The notes beneath the pieces were generated by a model, which was not told where the DNA came from, did no database searches, and saw only the letters and a program-made list of their open reading frames with translations. From assembly GCA_031002005.1 (NCBI GenBank), contig JARYHS010011408.1, positions 218,343,473-218,407,472 on the forward strand: a stretch of DNA of 64,000 nucleotides. The letters run 5' to 3'. Shown here in pieces: positions 35,116 through 44,985 of this stretch. The stretch's first letter is position 1. Each line of letters begins with the position of its first letter. The stretch comes from Vandiemenella viatica. Taxonomy: Eukaryota; Arthropoda; Insecta; Orthoptera; Morabidae. The position numbers and the translations under genes are program-made.

Positions 35116-35431
35116 TCTAAACTAATAATGTTATATATGTGAAAGTAAGTTTCCTTCTTACTGTTTAGTTGTGACGACTATATGTGTATACTGCCGACAA
35201 GAAAATACTTTGTATCTTTAGGAAGGAAATAAGATACATTTTTACGGTATGAATAACAGTTTTAGTCACGAGACAGGTTTGACGGTGGAATGGTATAACG
35301 ACAGCGTTCCCGTCATATTATGTCGACTCGGTGTTGTTTGGGACATATCTTAGGTAACTTTCAGCTTTGTATATCCATTTCTAGCAATCAAATTCTAAGT
35401 CCACGCGTACGAAGTCGCGGGTAACAGCTAG
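35116..35431 (+). mobile_element. Short Helitron with exact termini
   Basis: A 316-bp element starts TCTAAACTAATAATG after A (35115) and ends GGGTAACAGCTAG before T (35432). A hairpin-forming CCACGCG...CGCGGG pair lies about 12 bp from the 3' end (35401-35421). There is no coding capacity. It is the reference copy for the Helitron ends described at 6961, 11536, 34564 and 62705. Confidence 0.8.
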
Positions 35432-35987
35432 TGGCTTTATAAGAAGAAGAAATGGTTGCTTAAGATGTGAGTCATTACTATTGTTTATCAGATTTCATTG
35501 TCAGGTAACGTATGGTTCTTGAATTCGGGATGTATTGGATTTCATTCGCTGCTGGTTTTACAAATTTTGGTTGCTTGGTCTTTCGAAATCACGGAAAGCG
35601 AGAGAGAAAATGAACTTCATTGACATATTGGGTAGGATGAAACAATAACGTGTCCAAATCAAAGGAATTAGCTGTAGATTCAGGGTTTGGAGCTGACGTA
35701 TGCATTTTTTCACCTTTTAACGTGCCGATAGGTTATCGCATTAGAATATTACTTTTGCTATGGTGCAAACTTCTTGTTATTTTACACTATATTGACGCAT
35801 GAGCAAAATCACTGTTCTAAAGAATATTAATTGTTCGTTAATGGATTTATACTTTCATTTATATTTATATTTTACATTTTAGTTATACTTTCACACTCAC
35901 TCAAAAAATTGCTTCGATATGGATGCTATTTACAAATAGATGATTACAATTGTTATAATGCATTCAAAGAGATTACACAAAAAGTAA
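35432..35987. other. No feature recognised
   Basis: AT-rich sequence up to the TA target of the mariner-like element. Confidence 0.4.
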
Positions 35988-35989
35988 TA

Positions 35990-37270
35990 CAGGGTGTCCC
36001 AGAATTATCTTTACAACTTTGACATTGAATAAATTATGTTTGGAACGAGATATCACAATGCGACTTTTTGCATTTTGAAGAGTATCTCTCAAAGTTTTGT
36101 TTCTGTCTCTAGAACACTTTAACGTGTGCACCATTAGTTGTCCGTACAATATCAAAGCGATATTCAATTTCTTTCCAAGTTCTTTGAAGCATCCCTTGAT
36201 CAATTGTCGTAATTGCTATATAAATCCTCTGCCTGAGATCTGACAAATTTCGAACCGGGGTTTGAAACACGATGTCTTTTACATATTCCAAAAGAAAGAA
36301 ATCCAAGGGGGTAATGTGTGATGAACGAAGCGGCCAGTCAATTGGACCCCCTCTTCCTATCCTCCGTCCAGGAAATTGTTTATCTAGAAAATCGCGGACA
36401 TCATGAACCCATCCTGCCGGAAGATGGCTGTCGGTTGGGGAACAACAAATTCTGTTAGCATACCCAAGTAAACTGGGCCTGTGATTGTCTTGTCAGCAAG
36501 TAAGAAGGGGCCAATGATTTGGTTGTGCATAACACCGCTCCACACATTAACCATTGGACTGTCGCGCTCTATCTCTCTTAATGCATGCCTAGGTTCAGAA
36601 CCCCAAATTCGAACGTTGTGCCTGTTAAGTAATCCAGGCATCTAAGAAGAGAAGACGACTAAGGAAACCATCCTCAGTGTCCATTCTCTCCATCATATTT
36701 GCAGCAAACGCAGCACGTCTCTGTTTACCTCCTGGCTTGATGGCTTGCAACAGCTGCATTTTGTATGCATACAAGTGCAACTGTCTGTGTAACACTCTGT
36801 ATATAGTTGAGCGTGGTAACAGCAAATCTCTGGCGGCGGTGCGGAGAGATTGTTTGGAACTATGAGTGAATACCTCATGAACGCGTTCAACATTCTAGTC
36901 AGTTGTGCATGGTCGACCAGCGCCTTTCTGATGGAGGATACTTCCAGTTTCCATGAACTGCCGATACCACTGACGAATTGATCGTCTTGTTGGTGGTTCT
37001 TTCCTGTATGTTGTCCGGAAATTGAGTTGCACTTGTGTATCCGATGGTGTCTCTATAATCCAGGAAACACGCCGAGCTTTTTCCTGTGGGGTGTACATTT
37101 TAATAAATGTGATGTAACTACCTACTTGTCATCAAACCGCAACTGAAATGAAACAGAAAAAAAACTTTGAGAGATACTCTGTAACATGCAAAAAAACTGC
37201 ATTGTGATATCTCGTTTCAAACAAAATTTATTCAATTTTAAAGTTGTATAGATAATTCTGGGACACCCTG
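35990..37270 (-). mobile_element. Mariner-like element with ~120-bp TIRs
   Basis: A 1281-bp element with TA on both sides (35988-35989, 37271-37272). The ends CAGGGTGTCCCAGAATTATC are identical for the first 20 bases. The inverted similarity continues for about 120 bp, through a shared CGAGATATCACAATGC block and GAGTATCTCTCAAAGTTTT. Length and TA target fit Tc1/mariner (IS630) elements, although the terminal repeats are long. The transposase inside is broken. Confidence 0.9.
36109..37098 (-). pseudogene. Mariner-type transposase, broken
   Basis: Starting at ATG 37098, the first frame holds the HTH region (RRSIRQWYRQFMETGSILHQ). A second frame (36893-36625) continues with SLRTAARDLLLPRSTIYRVL and a Lys/Arg-rich linker. 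A third (about 36650-36384) has NRHNVRIWGSE and VNVWSGVMHNQIIGPF, and a fourth (36306-36109) has ITPLDFFLLEYVKD. At least three frameshifts or stops separate them. Where relatives have the first catalytic Asp (a SDEA-like motif before NRHNVR) there is a stop and a small deletion. The Asp expected just before ITPLDFF reads His. Part of the middle motif remains as RQDG. The copy cannot be active. Confidence 0.85.
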
Positions 37271-37272
37271 TA

Positions 37273-39078
37273 CATTCCCACTCAATAAGAATCAGGCTTA
37301 GTGGTTTCTTATAAACATTGTTCATGAGGAAGTAATATTCGATAAATGGATCTGGAGAGAAAGTCCGTACATTATAACATAATGCACTAGTGCGGTGCGT
37401 AATGGTAACCGTCCCTGACATTAATGTAAATTCCACAGTGCCCATCCAGGTCTTATATACGATGTGTACGTTTATTTTTTTTTTACTGTGCTTCGCACGA
37501 GAAAGACATCAATAAAACAGATATGATATTTATTTTTTCTAACTAGAGAAGCGAAAATTCTATGCAAAGGTTCCATCATTTTTCTCACCAGGAAGATTTT
37601 GACACGTACCTTCGGTAAAGCGTGCGAACTGGACTGGTCTCAGTTTCTCCTTCCAGCTAGCGCGGGACATCTTAGTAATTTATGCCGGCAGATGAATTAG
37701 GTCTCAGGGCTCTTTCCGCAGAAATCCGTCCAACGCATTTATAACCGATTGCTTCACGAGATGAAACCTTAGCTTCACGAAGACATGGTGCTGTTTGCTA
37801 TTGCGAATAGGTGAAGAAGCCGATACACAATGAAGCACACAAGCATGTAACTGTTGTAATTCATTAAATGTGACTATATAATTGTCCTGATGTAATCCGT
37901 ATACCATATTGTGACTTGAACGTCACTCTTTTCCATCTAATTATAACTGTTTCTGTTCATTTTAGCTGTATCATTGTATAACACGAGCCTTTATTTTAGT
38001 TTATTTGGATGTATTTCAGTTGTTTATAAAAGTAATTTCAAACGTTTTGGACAATATCTGCAATCATTTGGAGTCAGTTTCGTATATTTTCATATTTGGT
38101 ATTAGTAGATTTTATATAATCATTTAACAACGTTATATTGTTTCGTTTCCTATTTGCGTATTGTCACGGACTCGCACATGTCTGGAGTATGTTTCACTAT
38201 CTTTTAAAAGGCACAATTTTGCTTGCAACCAATCAGTATATGTTCCGAGTAGTATTACGAAGTTAGTACTAGTATAGTAGAAGTAGTTGTTATGCAAGCC
38301 TATAGCTCTTATTACATAGTCATTATGTAGATATTTAATTTTGTTAGAAGTCTTTAAGTCAGGTAACTGTGTTTTGGATACTGAATTAACTATCTAAAAA
38401 TGTTAATAAAAGAAACATTGAATTATTGTCAGTGTTTCGTTATTTGTACAGTGGAAATCTGTTTCGTCACGAACAAATTATATGAATGCAAAGAAGTAAC
38501 AAGTTATTTACGTGAGGATGCAGTAGACTTCAGTTTTCGGCAGGAGGATGACGCCAAAACACGATGGGCTGCGAGACTTCAAAACAGCATAGTCAAGAAT
38601 GACTAATTAAATGGAAAACTTATCTATTATTCTCTCATAATATCGACACGTTTTACTTCTGCAATTTCGCAAAGCAAATAATGAACTTTTGACGGCCAAC
38701 CTCTGCTAGAAAGTCTGTTTACGTACTTGGTATATCAAACATAAATTACTACTCCAAACCGTCTCTCGTTACAAATAAAATAACTTTGTTTACCTCTTAT
38801 CGACTTTTCTGGAGTCTACTATAAAAGTACGTTCTGAGTTTTCTGTTATGCGTTAGACGGCTATTTATGTGGTCTCTCTCGTCGTGTTTTATATGAGTAG
38901 CACTTTCCTTTAACTGAAAGTGAAAATTATACTACACCTATCTTTTTCTCATGTATCTAAAGACATTCATCAACTTCTTGACCAATAGTAATCACTTCGC
39001 TTCGCATTTAACTTGAATACACATGTATTCTGCAGCCTCACATACATCATACTGCAATCAACTCATCATTTTATACAA
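37273..39078. other. No gene recognised
   Basis: AT-rich sequence with short frames only. No repeat was recognised by comparison inside the window. Confidence 0.45.
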
Positions 39079-39900
39079 CTAGATCTCTATTTTTGGCCAC
39101 AGGCCAACAATACTATGATACCCGTGGCGCCGCAATTTAATTATAGATTATTACGTAACTCGACAAATCGAAAGTGAACAAGAATTTTTTGATATCTCAC
39201 TTATGGAACTTCATAAATGAATATGTAGCTGTATAATTTCTTTTGCCTTTGGCAATGTTTTTCTTCTGATCCATGACGAATTTCAACTTAACAACAACGA
39301 CGAGGAAGAAAACAAAACACCTGTTAGGCATGTCCAGCATCCAGTTCATGGTGTCTTTTGCGAAATTTTTCTTCTGGTGCAGGCCGTATTTCGACCTAAC
39401 AAACTCAATTTTGGCATTCTATATCTCGAGAACTAAGCAATATATTGAAAAATTAATTTCTTCGCTTTTGGTTCGTATCGCTGAGTTGCATAAGACTCCA
39501 TTATCAAATTACGGCTGGCGATTCTTTTCTTCTTCTGATCCTAGCTGCATTTCAACCTAACCACTTCGATTTTGACATTCGATATCTCGCGAAACTGAGC
39601 GATATATCGAAAAATTTTATTCTTCACTTTCGATTTGTCCAGCTAGGGTGGGCGAAATTTTTCTAATACAGGCCGCGTTTTAGCTTAACCACCTCAATTT
39701 TGAGACGATATCTCTAGAAATAAGCAAGATATCGAGAAATTTTATCCTAAAGTTTGGAGTTGTCTCGTTCAGGAACAAAAATATCGATCACCAAATTACG
39801 GCGGGTGTAATGTTTCTTGTGGCCCAGGTCCAAATTTAACCTAATCACCTCATTTTCGAGATACGATATCACGAGAACTAAACTTTTATCTTAGTTATTT
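39079..39900 (-). mobile_element. Helitron-like 3' end with tandem repeats
   Basis: On the minus strand the right terminus is CTAG preceded (plus strand) by A at 39078. A perfect hairpin TTGGCC/GGCCAA (39093-39107) lies about 11 bp inside. This is the same layout as 24801 and 53716. The body is the tandem array at 39230-39890. The 5' end was not located. Confidence 0.5.
39230..39890. repeat. Minisatellite, ~4-5 units of ~150-180 bp
   Basis: Each unit contains a TTCTGATCCxxGCTGCATTTCAACC-like phrase, an AACCACTTCGATTTTGACAT-like phrase, a CGATATCTCGAGAACTAAGC-like phrase and a TTACGGCTGGCGA-like phrase. Good starts fall near 39270, 39370, 39540, 39665 and 39820. Units are about 70-80 percent alike by eye. 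Confidence 0.7.
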
Positions 39901-40079
39901 ACAGCATCGATTACCAGGTCGTTAGAAGTTCGGAAGTGACAAGGAATGAGAGGAACTGTCCTTGCCTGCCTTTTATACCTTAGAAAATGAGCGCAAAAGT
40001 AGATTCTCTACGACACCCACTCCTCCGCCGCTTGGATCTTCCTTGCTGGCCGAATACGCGGTCCGCAACACTGGTACAC

Positions 40080-40640
40080 CCGTTTTGATTGGTCGCAAGA
40101 CACAAGCTATTATTATAACCAAGAGAATCGGATCCGTCGACCAACGCATCCGGAGCCAATGCTTCGCCTGTATGGAAGTGATATTCCATGGTTCCCCACA
40201 GTACGCTATCTAGGGGTGACTCTCGACGAGAGATTAAACTGGATCAGCAACATCAATGACGTCAGACGGAGAACAAGCACCAGATTACACAACCTATATC
40301 CTTTACTGAATAGGGATAGCAAACTTGCCCCGTCTACAGGAGTCAAACTATACACCTCTCTCGTACGCCCAATCATGGAATACGCATGTCCAGTGTGGGC
40401 ATACGCTACAGACTGTCAAATAAGAAAGCTCCAGAAAATACGGAGTAGCGCATTGAAGAGAGCCCTTCATCTTCTTCACCGGTTCCCCACGGACCCACTC
40501 CATGAGGCAGGCGGTATACCAAAAGTGAAGGATAGATTCCGTCAACTGGCGGAAATATTCTACGAAAGCACTAGGCAATGTAAATACCCAGTGGTAAACT
40601 GAATTGGTCGCTATGATAATAGTGCCGACAAAGATAGAAG
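40080..40640 (+). mobile_element. Jockey-like LINE relic, RT thumb and C-terminus
   Basis: The frame 39962-40213 ends with GRKTQAIIITKRIGSVDQ. One frameshift later the frame at 40159-40602 continues LRLYGSDIPWFPTVRYLGVT, then SLVRPIMEYACPVWAYAT and RKLQKIRSSALKRALHL. These are the standard landmarks after the RT active site in jockey-clade LINEs. The active site itself and everything upstream are missing. Confidence 0.8.
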
Positions 40641-40885
40641 ACCACTAAGCCTATTAGAAAACTGACACCATAAAACATGACACACCAACAGTAATGTACT
40701 GCAACCTCACAGTTCCGATGGAGTAAATGTCTTCGGACAAACACTCCGCCTTCCACCTGGCTGTAATATAAGGCAGTGACGGTGCCTCGGCAGTGACTGC
40801 AGGAACCAAGGAAAACCTGCACTTGGATGTCTTAGCAGGATCGTCTAAGTGCCTAACAGGCTGGGTATGAAGTAATTAATTGTAA
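40641..40885. other. No feature recognised
   Basis: Short bridge between the LINE relic and the CpG island. Confidence 0.35.
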
Positions 40886-41300
40886 TAGACATATGAGTAG
40901 CGCAGTGGGCACCCAGCGGAGGCTGCGGCACCTGCGGCGGGCGCGTGACTCACGCGTGCCGCGCGCGCCCCTGCGTCACGCACGTCAGTCGTGGCGCGCG
41001 TGAAATTGCCGGCCCGCCCGCCGCGGCGCTGCCTAGTTAGCCATGCGACAGGCGGCGCCGCTTTGCGCAAGACGCGGCTCTGCCCCTGCCAGCAGGCTGC
41101 CCGCCCGGCAGGCCTCCCCTGCCTGTTTGCACCGCTCTTTTGTTTGTGCGTTGTACTTCAGCCGCTGCCTGCCTGCCAGTCACTGCGACTGCGCAATCAC
41201 TTGGGCTCCTCCGGTCACAACTTTCGGACGATATTGCAAGGGTGCTCACGGCCCGGCGGAACAAGACACAGATGGCTCTGTAAACAGTGTCGGCGTCTTC
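40886..41300. promoter_or_regulatory. CpG island
   Basis: About 415 bp with extreme CpG density in its first third (for example gcgtgactcacgcgtgccgc). It includes an AP-1-like TGACTCA at about 40966, a CRE-like TGCGTCACGC near 40975-40985 and several CTGCC repeats at 41095-41180. Frames cross it on both strands but carry no domain, and I see no trustworthy exon. A promoter or non-coding first exon is the likely explanation. Confidence 0.45.
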
Positions 41301-41454
41301 TAACCGACTGTAGTAGCATTCGGCGATCGAATGTTTAAGTGCGCTATAAGGAACGAGGGATCTCCACTACGTTGCTGCTGAGGGAGAAATTATCGTGGGT
41401 TGCAGGAAAACATTTTTAAGAAGGAAACTATATTAACAATTACCACATTAGCCA

Positions 41455-41690
41455 TCCACGGCAGCGTAGGAGATAGTCCACTGGCCTCGCGTTGCAGAAG
41501 TCACCTGTTTGAGTCCGGCCTGGGGCAAGCGTGGTCGTAATTAAGTGCTGTGTTTGTCTCGTTTCGTCTATGCACTATTGTGTTTTCTGTACATTGAGTG
41601 CACTCATAAATAGTTACGAATTACCTTAATACATAATGCTGGTCTGTCTGGCCTCGAATTCGAATGCAATTTTTTTATTATTATTTTGAA
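41455..41690 (+). mobile_element. SINE-C copy
   Basis: Same organisation as 12938-13173: CGGCAGCGTAGGAGATAGTC, then GTTTGAGTCCGGCC, ttaagtgctgtgtttgtctc, tgctggtctgtctggcctcg and a T/A-rich end. It is about 80 percent similar to the first copy by eye. Confidence 0.8.
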
Positions 41691-41699
41691 GTGTAAACT

Positions 41700-41890
41700 T
41701 CTATAGGCGTTGTTTGGACGGGTGTTAATCTTTGAGTTCGCGACTTCTCGTCACCGACATGTTATGACGTGTTGGGCGTATCATATGAGCGTTGGACGCT
41801 TTTTGGACGGGTAAAATGAGTTCGCGTTACCAACATGCTAATATTAACAGTATATTTGTAGCTATAAGTATGACGTCTGGATGTTGTGGA
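41700..41890 (+). repeat. Dispersed repeat, uninterrupted copy
   Basis: The phrases gttaccaacatgctaatatt, aacagtatatttgtag and ctataagtatgacg recur at 43300-43350 and 44968-44985, split there by a SINE-B. An internal near-repeat (gttggacgctttttggacgg) suggests a tandem origin. Confidence 0.6.
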
Positions 41891-41966
41891 TCATTTTCCT
41901 CAATTGCTAATAACATTAATAAATAAATAACGCCAAAGCAATTGACTTTTTTGGATTTATTGGTCT

Positions 41967-42009
41967 CCCGTACGCGTTTCACTTCTTTAGCAGAAGCATC
42001 ATCAGCGGG
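41967..42009 (-). ncRNA. Hammerhead-ribozyme-like motif, left arm
   Basis: Minus-strand order: CCCG, CTGATGA, a hairpin CTTC/GAAG with a 7-nt loop, GAAAC, GC, GTA, CGGG. CCCG pairs with CGGG as stem I, CTTC/GAAG is a short stem II, and ACGCGT is a self-complementary stem III that would form best between two molecules. GTA is an allowed cleavage triplet. The pair next to the core in stem II is T-T, which is non-ideal. Type I hammerheads with tiny stem III are known from Penelope-like retroelements and retrozymes. Activity is an inference. Confidence 0.45.
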
Positions 42010-42630
42010 TTTTTTCTGTTAATTATGTACAAAATTGTAAACAGGTTATGTTTTGTTTGGTACAGTGCAATGAATTATTATCTAACTTATATTCTACTTA
42101 CATTGTGGTTTAATGCATTGCTTTTTGCTCCGTTCTCAGCATCAGTGCCTTTGCATTTTTGGTGTGAGGTGTCTTCATTATTCCGAATCACAACACTGCA
42201 CTTTATTGCACTGCACTAACATAAAATAGAAACATCGACACAGAAAAACAACAGTAAACAAGGACATAAAAAGAAAAACACAATAAACTACTGAAACCAT
42301 TTACAATTGAAAAAACCGCCAAATAAATGGAAGACTGAAAAAACAAAACAACACCACATAACAACACAAACTCGAGAATTAGTAAACAAAACAGAACGGC
42401 CATTTGCAAGAAAAACACATAATGCAGTGCCATAAAGTGCAGTGTTGTGATTCGGAATAATGAAGACACCTCACACCAAAAATGCAAAGGCACTGATGCT
42501 GAGAACGGAGCAAAAAGCAATGCATTAAACCACAAATGTAAGTAGAATATAAGTTAGATAATAATTCATTCCACTGTACCAAACAAAACATAACCTGTTT
42601 ACAACTTTTGTACATAATTAACAGAAAAAA

Positions 42631-42673
42631 ACCGCTGATGATGCTTCTGCTAAAGAAGTGAAACGCATACGGG
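42631..42673 (+). ncRNA. Hammerhead-like motif, right arm, decayed
   Basis: The inverted copy of the left-arm motif: CTGATGA at 42635-42641 and GAAAC at 42660-42664 are kept. GTA has become ATA (G to A at 42667, a CpG-type change), so stem III ACGCGT is now ACGCAT and the cleavage triplet is lost. The stem I 5' side reads ACCG instead of CCCG, leaving three pairs. Confidence 0.4.
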
Positions 42674-42989
42674 AGACCAATAAATCCAAAAAAGTCAATT
42701 GCTTTGGCGTTATTTATTTATTAATAAGTAAGACGTATTGCGCTTGGAAAGTAGTAAAATTATAAATTACACTTCTATCTAATATATAAATTTTTTTTTT
42801 TCCAATGTGTATCATACAAACACACAGTTTTTTTCTAATTTTGTAGGAACTTTGCGTATGTAAAACAAATAAGAAAAACCTAAACCCCTCCTCCTTTTCC
42901 CACTCACCTTAAACTTTGTCAATGTTGTTCGCACAAACAGTTTTTATCTGATTTTGACAGTATTTAGCACACGTATATTTCAAAACAAG

Positions 42990-43250
42990 GCGATAGGGTA
43001 GCTCAGCGGTTAAGGCACTTACTTGCAAGAGTTTGTCTCTACGGTCGCGGGTTAAAATCCCGTGGTGAACGGGATTTTTTAGTGTTATATTTGTTTATAT
43101 GGGACATGTCGGGGACTTGGCGTGGTTCTGAATCCAGGTTAAACTGATCCCCTGAGGAAAAGAATTGGCGTTCCTGCCTCTGACACAATAGCTTGGTTCA
43201 TCTCCTTCGGGAAGATTCGACGAGCCTTCGGATTGTGGACTTTGTTAGAT
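42990..43250 (+). mobile_element. SINE-B copy
   Basis: The head GGTAGCTCAGCGGTTAAGGC, then GGGTTAAAATCCCG, is close to a tRNA A- and B-box layout. The body contains gtggttctgaatccaggtta, cccctgaggaaaagaattgg and ttcggattgtggac, as in 18676-18945. Confidence 0.8.
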
Positions 43251-43349
43251 TTTTGAAGTGAAAAATTCTTTAGACACTATGGACGATTTTTGATTGGGTA
43301 ATCTTATGAGTTCCCGTCACCGACATGCTAATGTTAACAGTATACCTGC

Positions 43350-44945
43350 AGCGGTCTGGTGGTTCAGTGGTTAAGGTGTCTGACTAGGGAATTTTTTTTT
43401 TATTTATTTATCTCACATTTATACAGCCTAATATCTAGATACTAAATTAGCCCCTATTACATACATTTGTATTATTATTGATTAAGGGTTCCGCCATCGT
43501 TCGTCGCTGGTTTCATTACTGGTTAATCTGGCCTCTCAGCTGTGTGGATTACCGGATAGCTTCCACAGTCTCCCGTCCCCGCGAGGAGGCAGGCCAAACC
43601 TGTTTTCTGGCGAAACCATCTTAACAGTTTACAATTTTACAGTCTAAGAAAGTTTTATGTAAGCAATTAGCATATTTTTCCGCTTCACTTAGCTAATTGG
43701 TAACTGATACGAAATGATAAATTATTAATATTAAACAATATTTTACAGATGAGTCAGTTAGTAAATGAATAACAATATTTACATTGGTAGTTATTTGACA
43801 ATTACAGTGCGAGCTTACAGTTGTTTGTGAATACATGATCACATTACATCAGGCTGTATTACAATGAATTTCTAACAACAATTTTTTAAGCTACAGATCT
43901 ACTGGGATTTAAAATACATGGGTTATTATTTTCACAGCTTCTACATGCATACATTAGTACTGCCTGCTTCACTTTGACTGCCTTGAACCAGTTCGTGTGT
44001 TATCGAAATTCCGTTACTATAAATTTGTGACTTGTTCTTTTGAAAGGTATTTTTTTTAACTATATTAAAGGGATGGTATCATTCCATATCTTTCCTGAAT
44101 GCCATTGGGAATTTTTTATGCCTTTTAGTAATACAAACAATGGCCATTTTTATTTGCATCAGTTTGTGCTCAATACGCACGCGGCCTGTGAGGCATTAAC
44201 CTCGCTGGCTAGATGCTGTATCGGCACTGCTGACCACTGTAAATTCCATAGCAAACACGACCTGGCTCCGGCTTTGTAAACATTTAGAGTTCCTTGGCTA
44301 TCAATTACATGTTGTTTATGTTGTAGTACGCCAGCTAAGGACGCTACATCTTGTAACGATATAACTGTTTTATTATTTACATCTTTCTGTATTCACCACA
44401 TTATTCCTTCCACCGTTATTATCCCGGAAACAGTCAACCATTCCTGGTCCGTCTGGCATTTCCAGCAGAACCGGACTGGCCGACCCGTTGGGATCACTTC
44501 CGGTTACCGGAAGTTCTCGCGCTATTCTGTTAACTACAATGCTCTTATTCGCCTAGATACACCTGTGCAGCTGCTGGGGTCCCGGAGGTGGTCGGCCCCG
44601 CCCGACTACTGCTTGGTCCAGATATTTTTTTCTGTGTAGTTTAGACATTTTGTCTGATAGGTTGTCAAGCCTGCTCCATAATTGCTCGTCCAGATTTATA
44701 TCCCGTGTTAACATGTTCTGCATTTTGCTAACGTCCGCTGTTCTCACCTCTTCCGTTCAGGACTAGGGAATGAAAGATCTCGATTCGAATCCCTGTCTCG
44801 GCTGGATTTTCATAGACCTTCACCTCTGGCACAGCTTGCTGTGTATTGTGAAGTACGCCAGATCGCCTCCATGGTTCGGATTCCACGTTAAATTGTAGGT
44901 CCCCTGTACCTAGTAGCACTACCGGGTTAGGTTAAGGTGGCTAAG
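43350..44945 (+). mobile_element. SINE-B copy split by a retroelement
   Basis: The head GCGGTCTGGTGGTTCAGTGG lies at 43354-43392 and the rest, beginning gaaagatctcgattcgaatc, follows at 44772. Both sides of the gap carry GACTAGGGAAT. With the insert and one repeat removed, the SINE reads continuously through its B box. CTGCAG occurs on both outer sides (about 43347 and 44970), and the sequence outside rejoins to match 41835-41865, so the SINE itself sits in an older repeat. Confidence 0.85.
43393..44760 (-). mobile_element. 1.37-kb non-LTR-like retroelement, 11-bp TSD
   Basis: Bordered by GACTAGGGAAT at 43382-43392 and 44761-44771. On the minus strand it begins CTGAACGGAAGAGGTGAGAA and ends TGTATAAATGTGAGATAAAT followed by a TAAA/A-rich tail, so the plus strand starts with a T run. 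Near its 5' end a 64-codon frame (44747-44553) encodes a polar segment, SKMQNMLTRDINLDEQLWSR, with coiled-coil style. A later stretch includes VRFCWKCQTDQEW. No RT is present. Because it keeps an apparent 5' end, it is better seen as an internally deleted LINE or a LINE-mobilised non-autonomous element than as a 5'-truncated copy. Confidence 0.75.
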
Positions 44946-44985
44946 ACCACACGGAATTATTATTATCTGCAGCTATAAGTTTGAC

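Larger units (their letters stand above)
41915..42725. repeat. 811-bp foldback, ~305-bp arms
   Basis: The left arm (41915-42219) and right arm (42420-42725) are inverted copies that differ at only a handful of positions over about 305 bp. A 200-bp spacer (42220-42419) separates them. Transcription in either direction would give a long near-perfect hairpin. No protein is encoded: the mirror-image frames at 42025-42219 and 42203-42535 are products of the symmetry. Each arm holds a hammerhead-like motif near its outer end, which points to a Penelope-like element (PLE) or retrozyme-related origin. No RT or GIY-YIG domain is present. Confidence 0.9.

Noticed and set aside
40991..41338. 115-codon plus-strand frame in a CpG island as a gene
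   Set aside because: Overlapping frames exist on both strands, composition is driven by CpG density, and there is no domain or clear exon border.
42025..42615. Mirror-image reading frames of 64, 110 and 78 codons
   Set aside because: They are translations of the two inverted arms of the foldback. The similarity between them comes from the symmetry, not from gene duplication.
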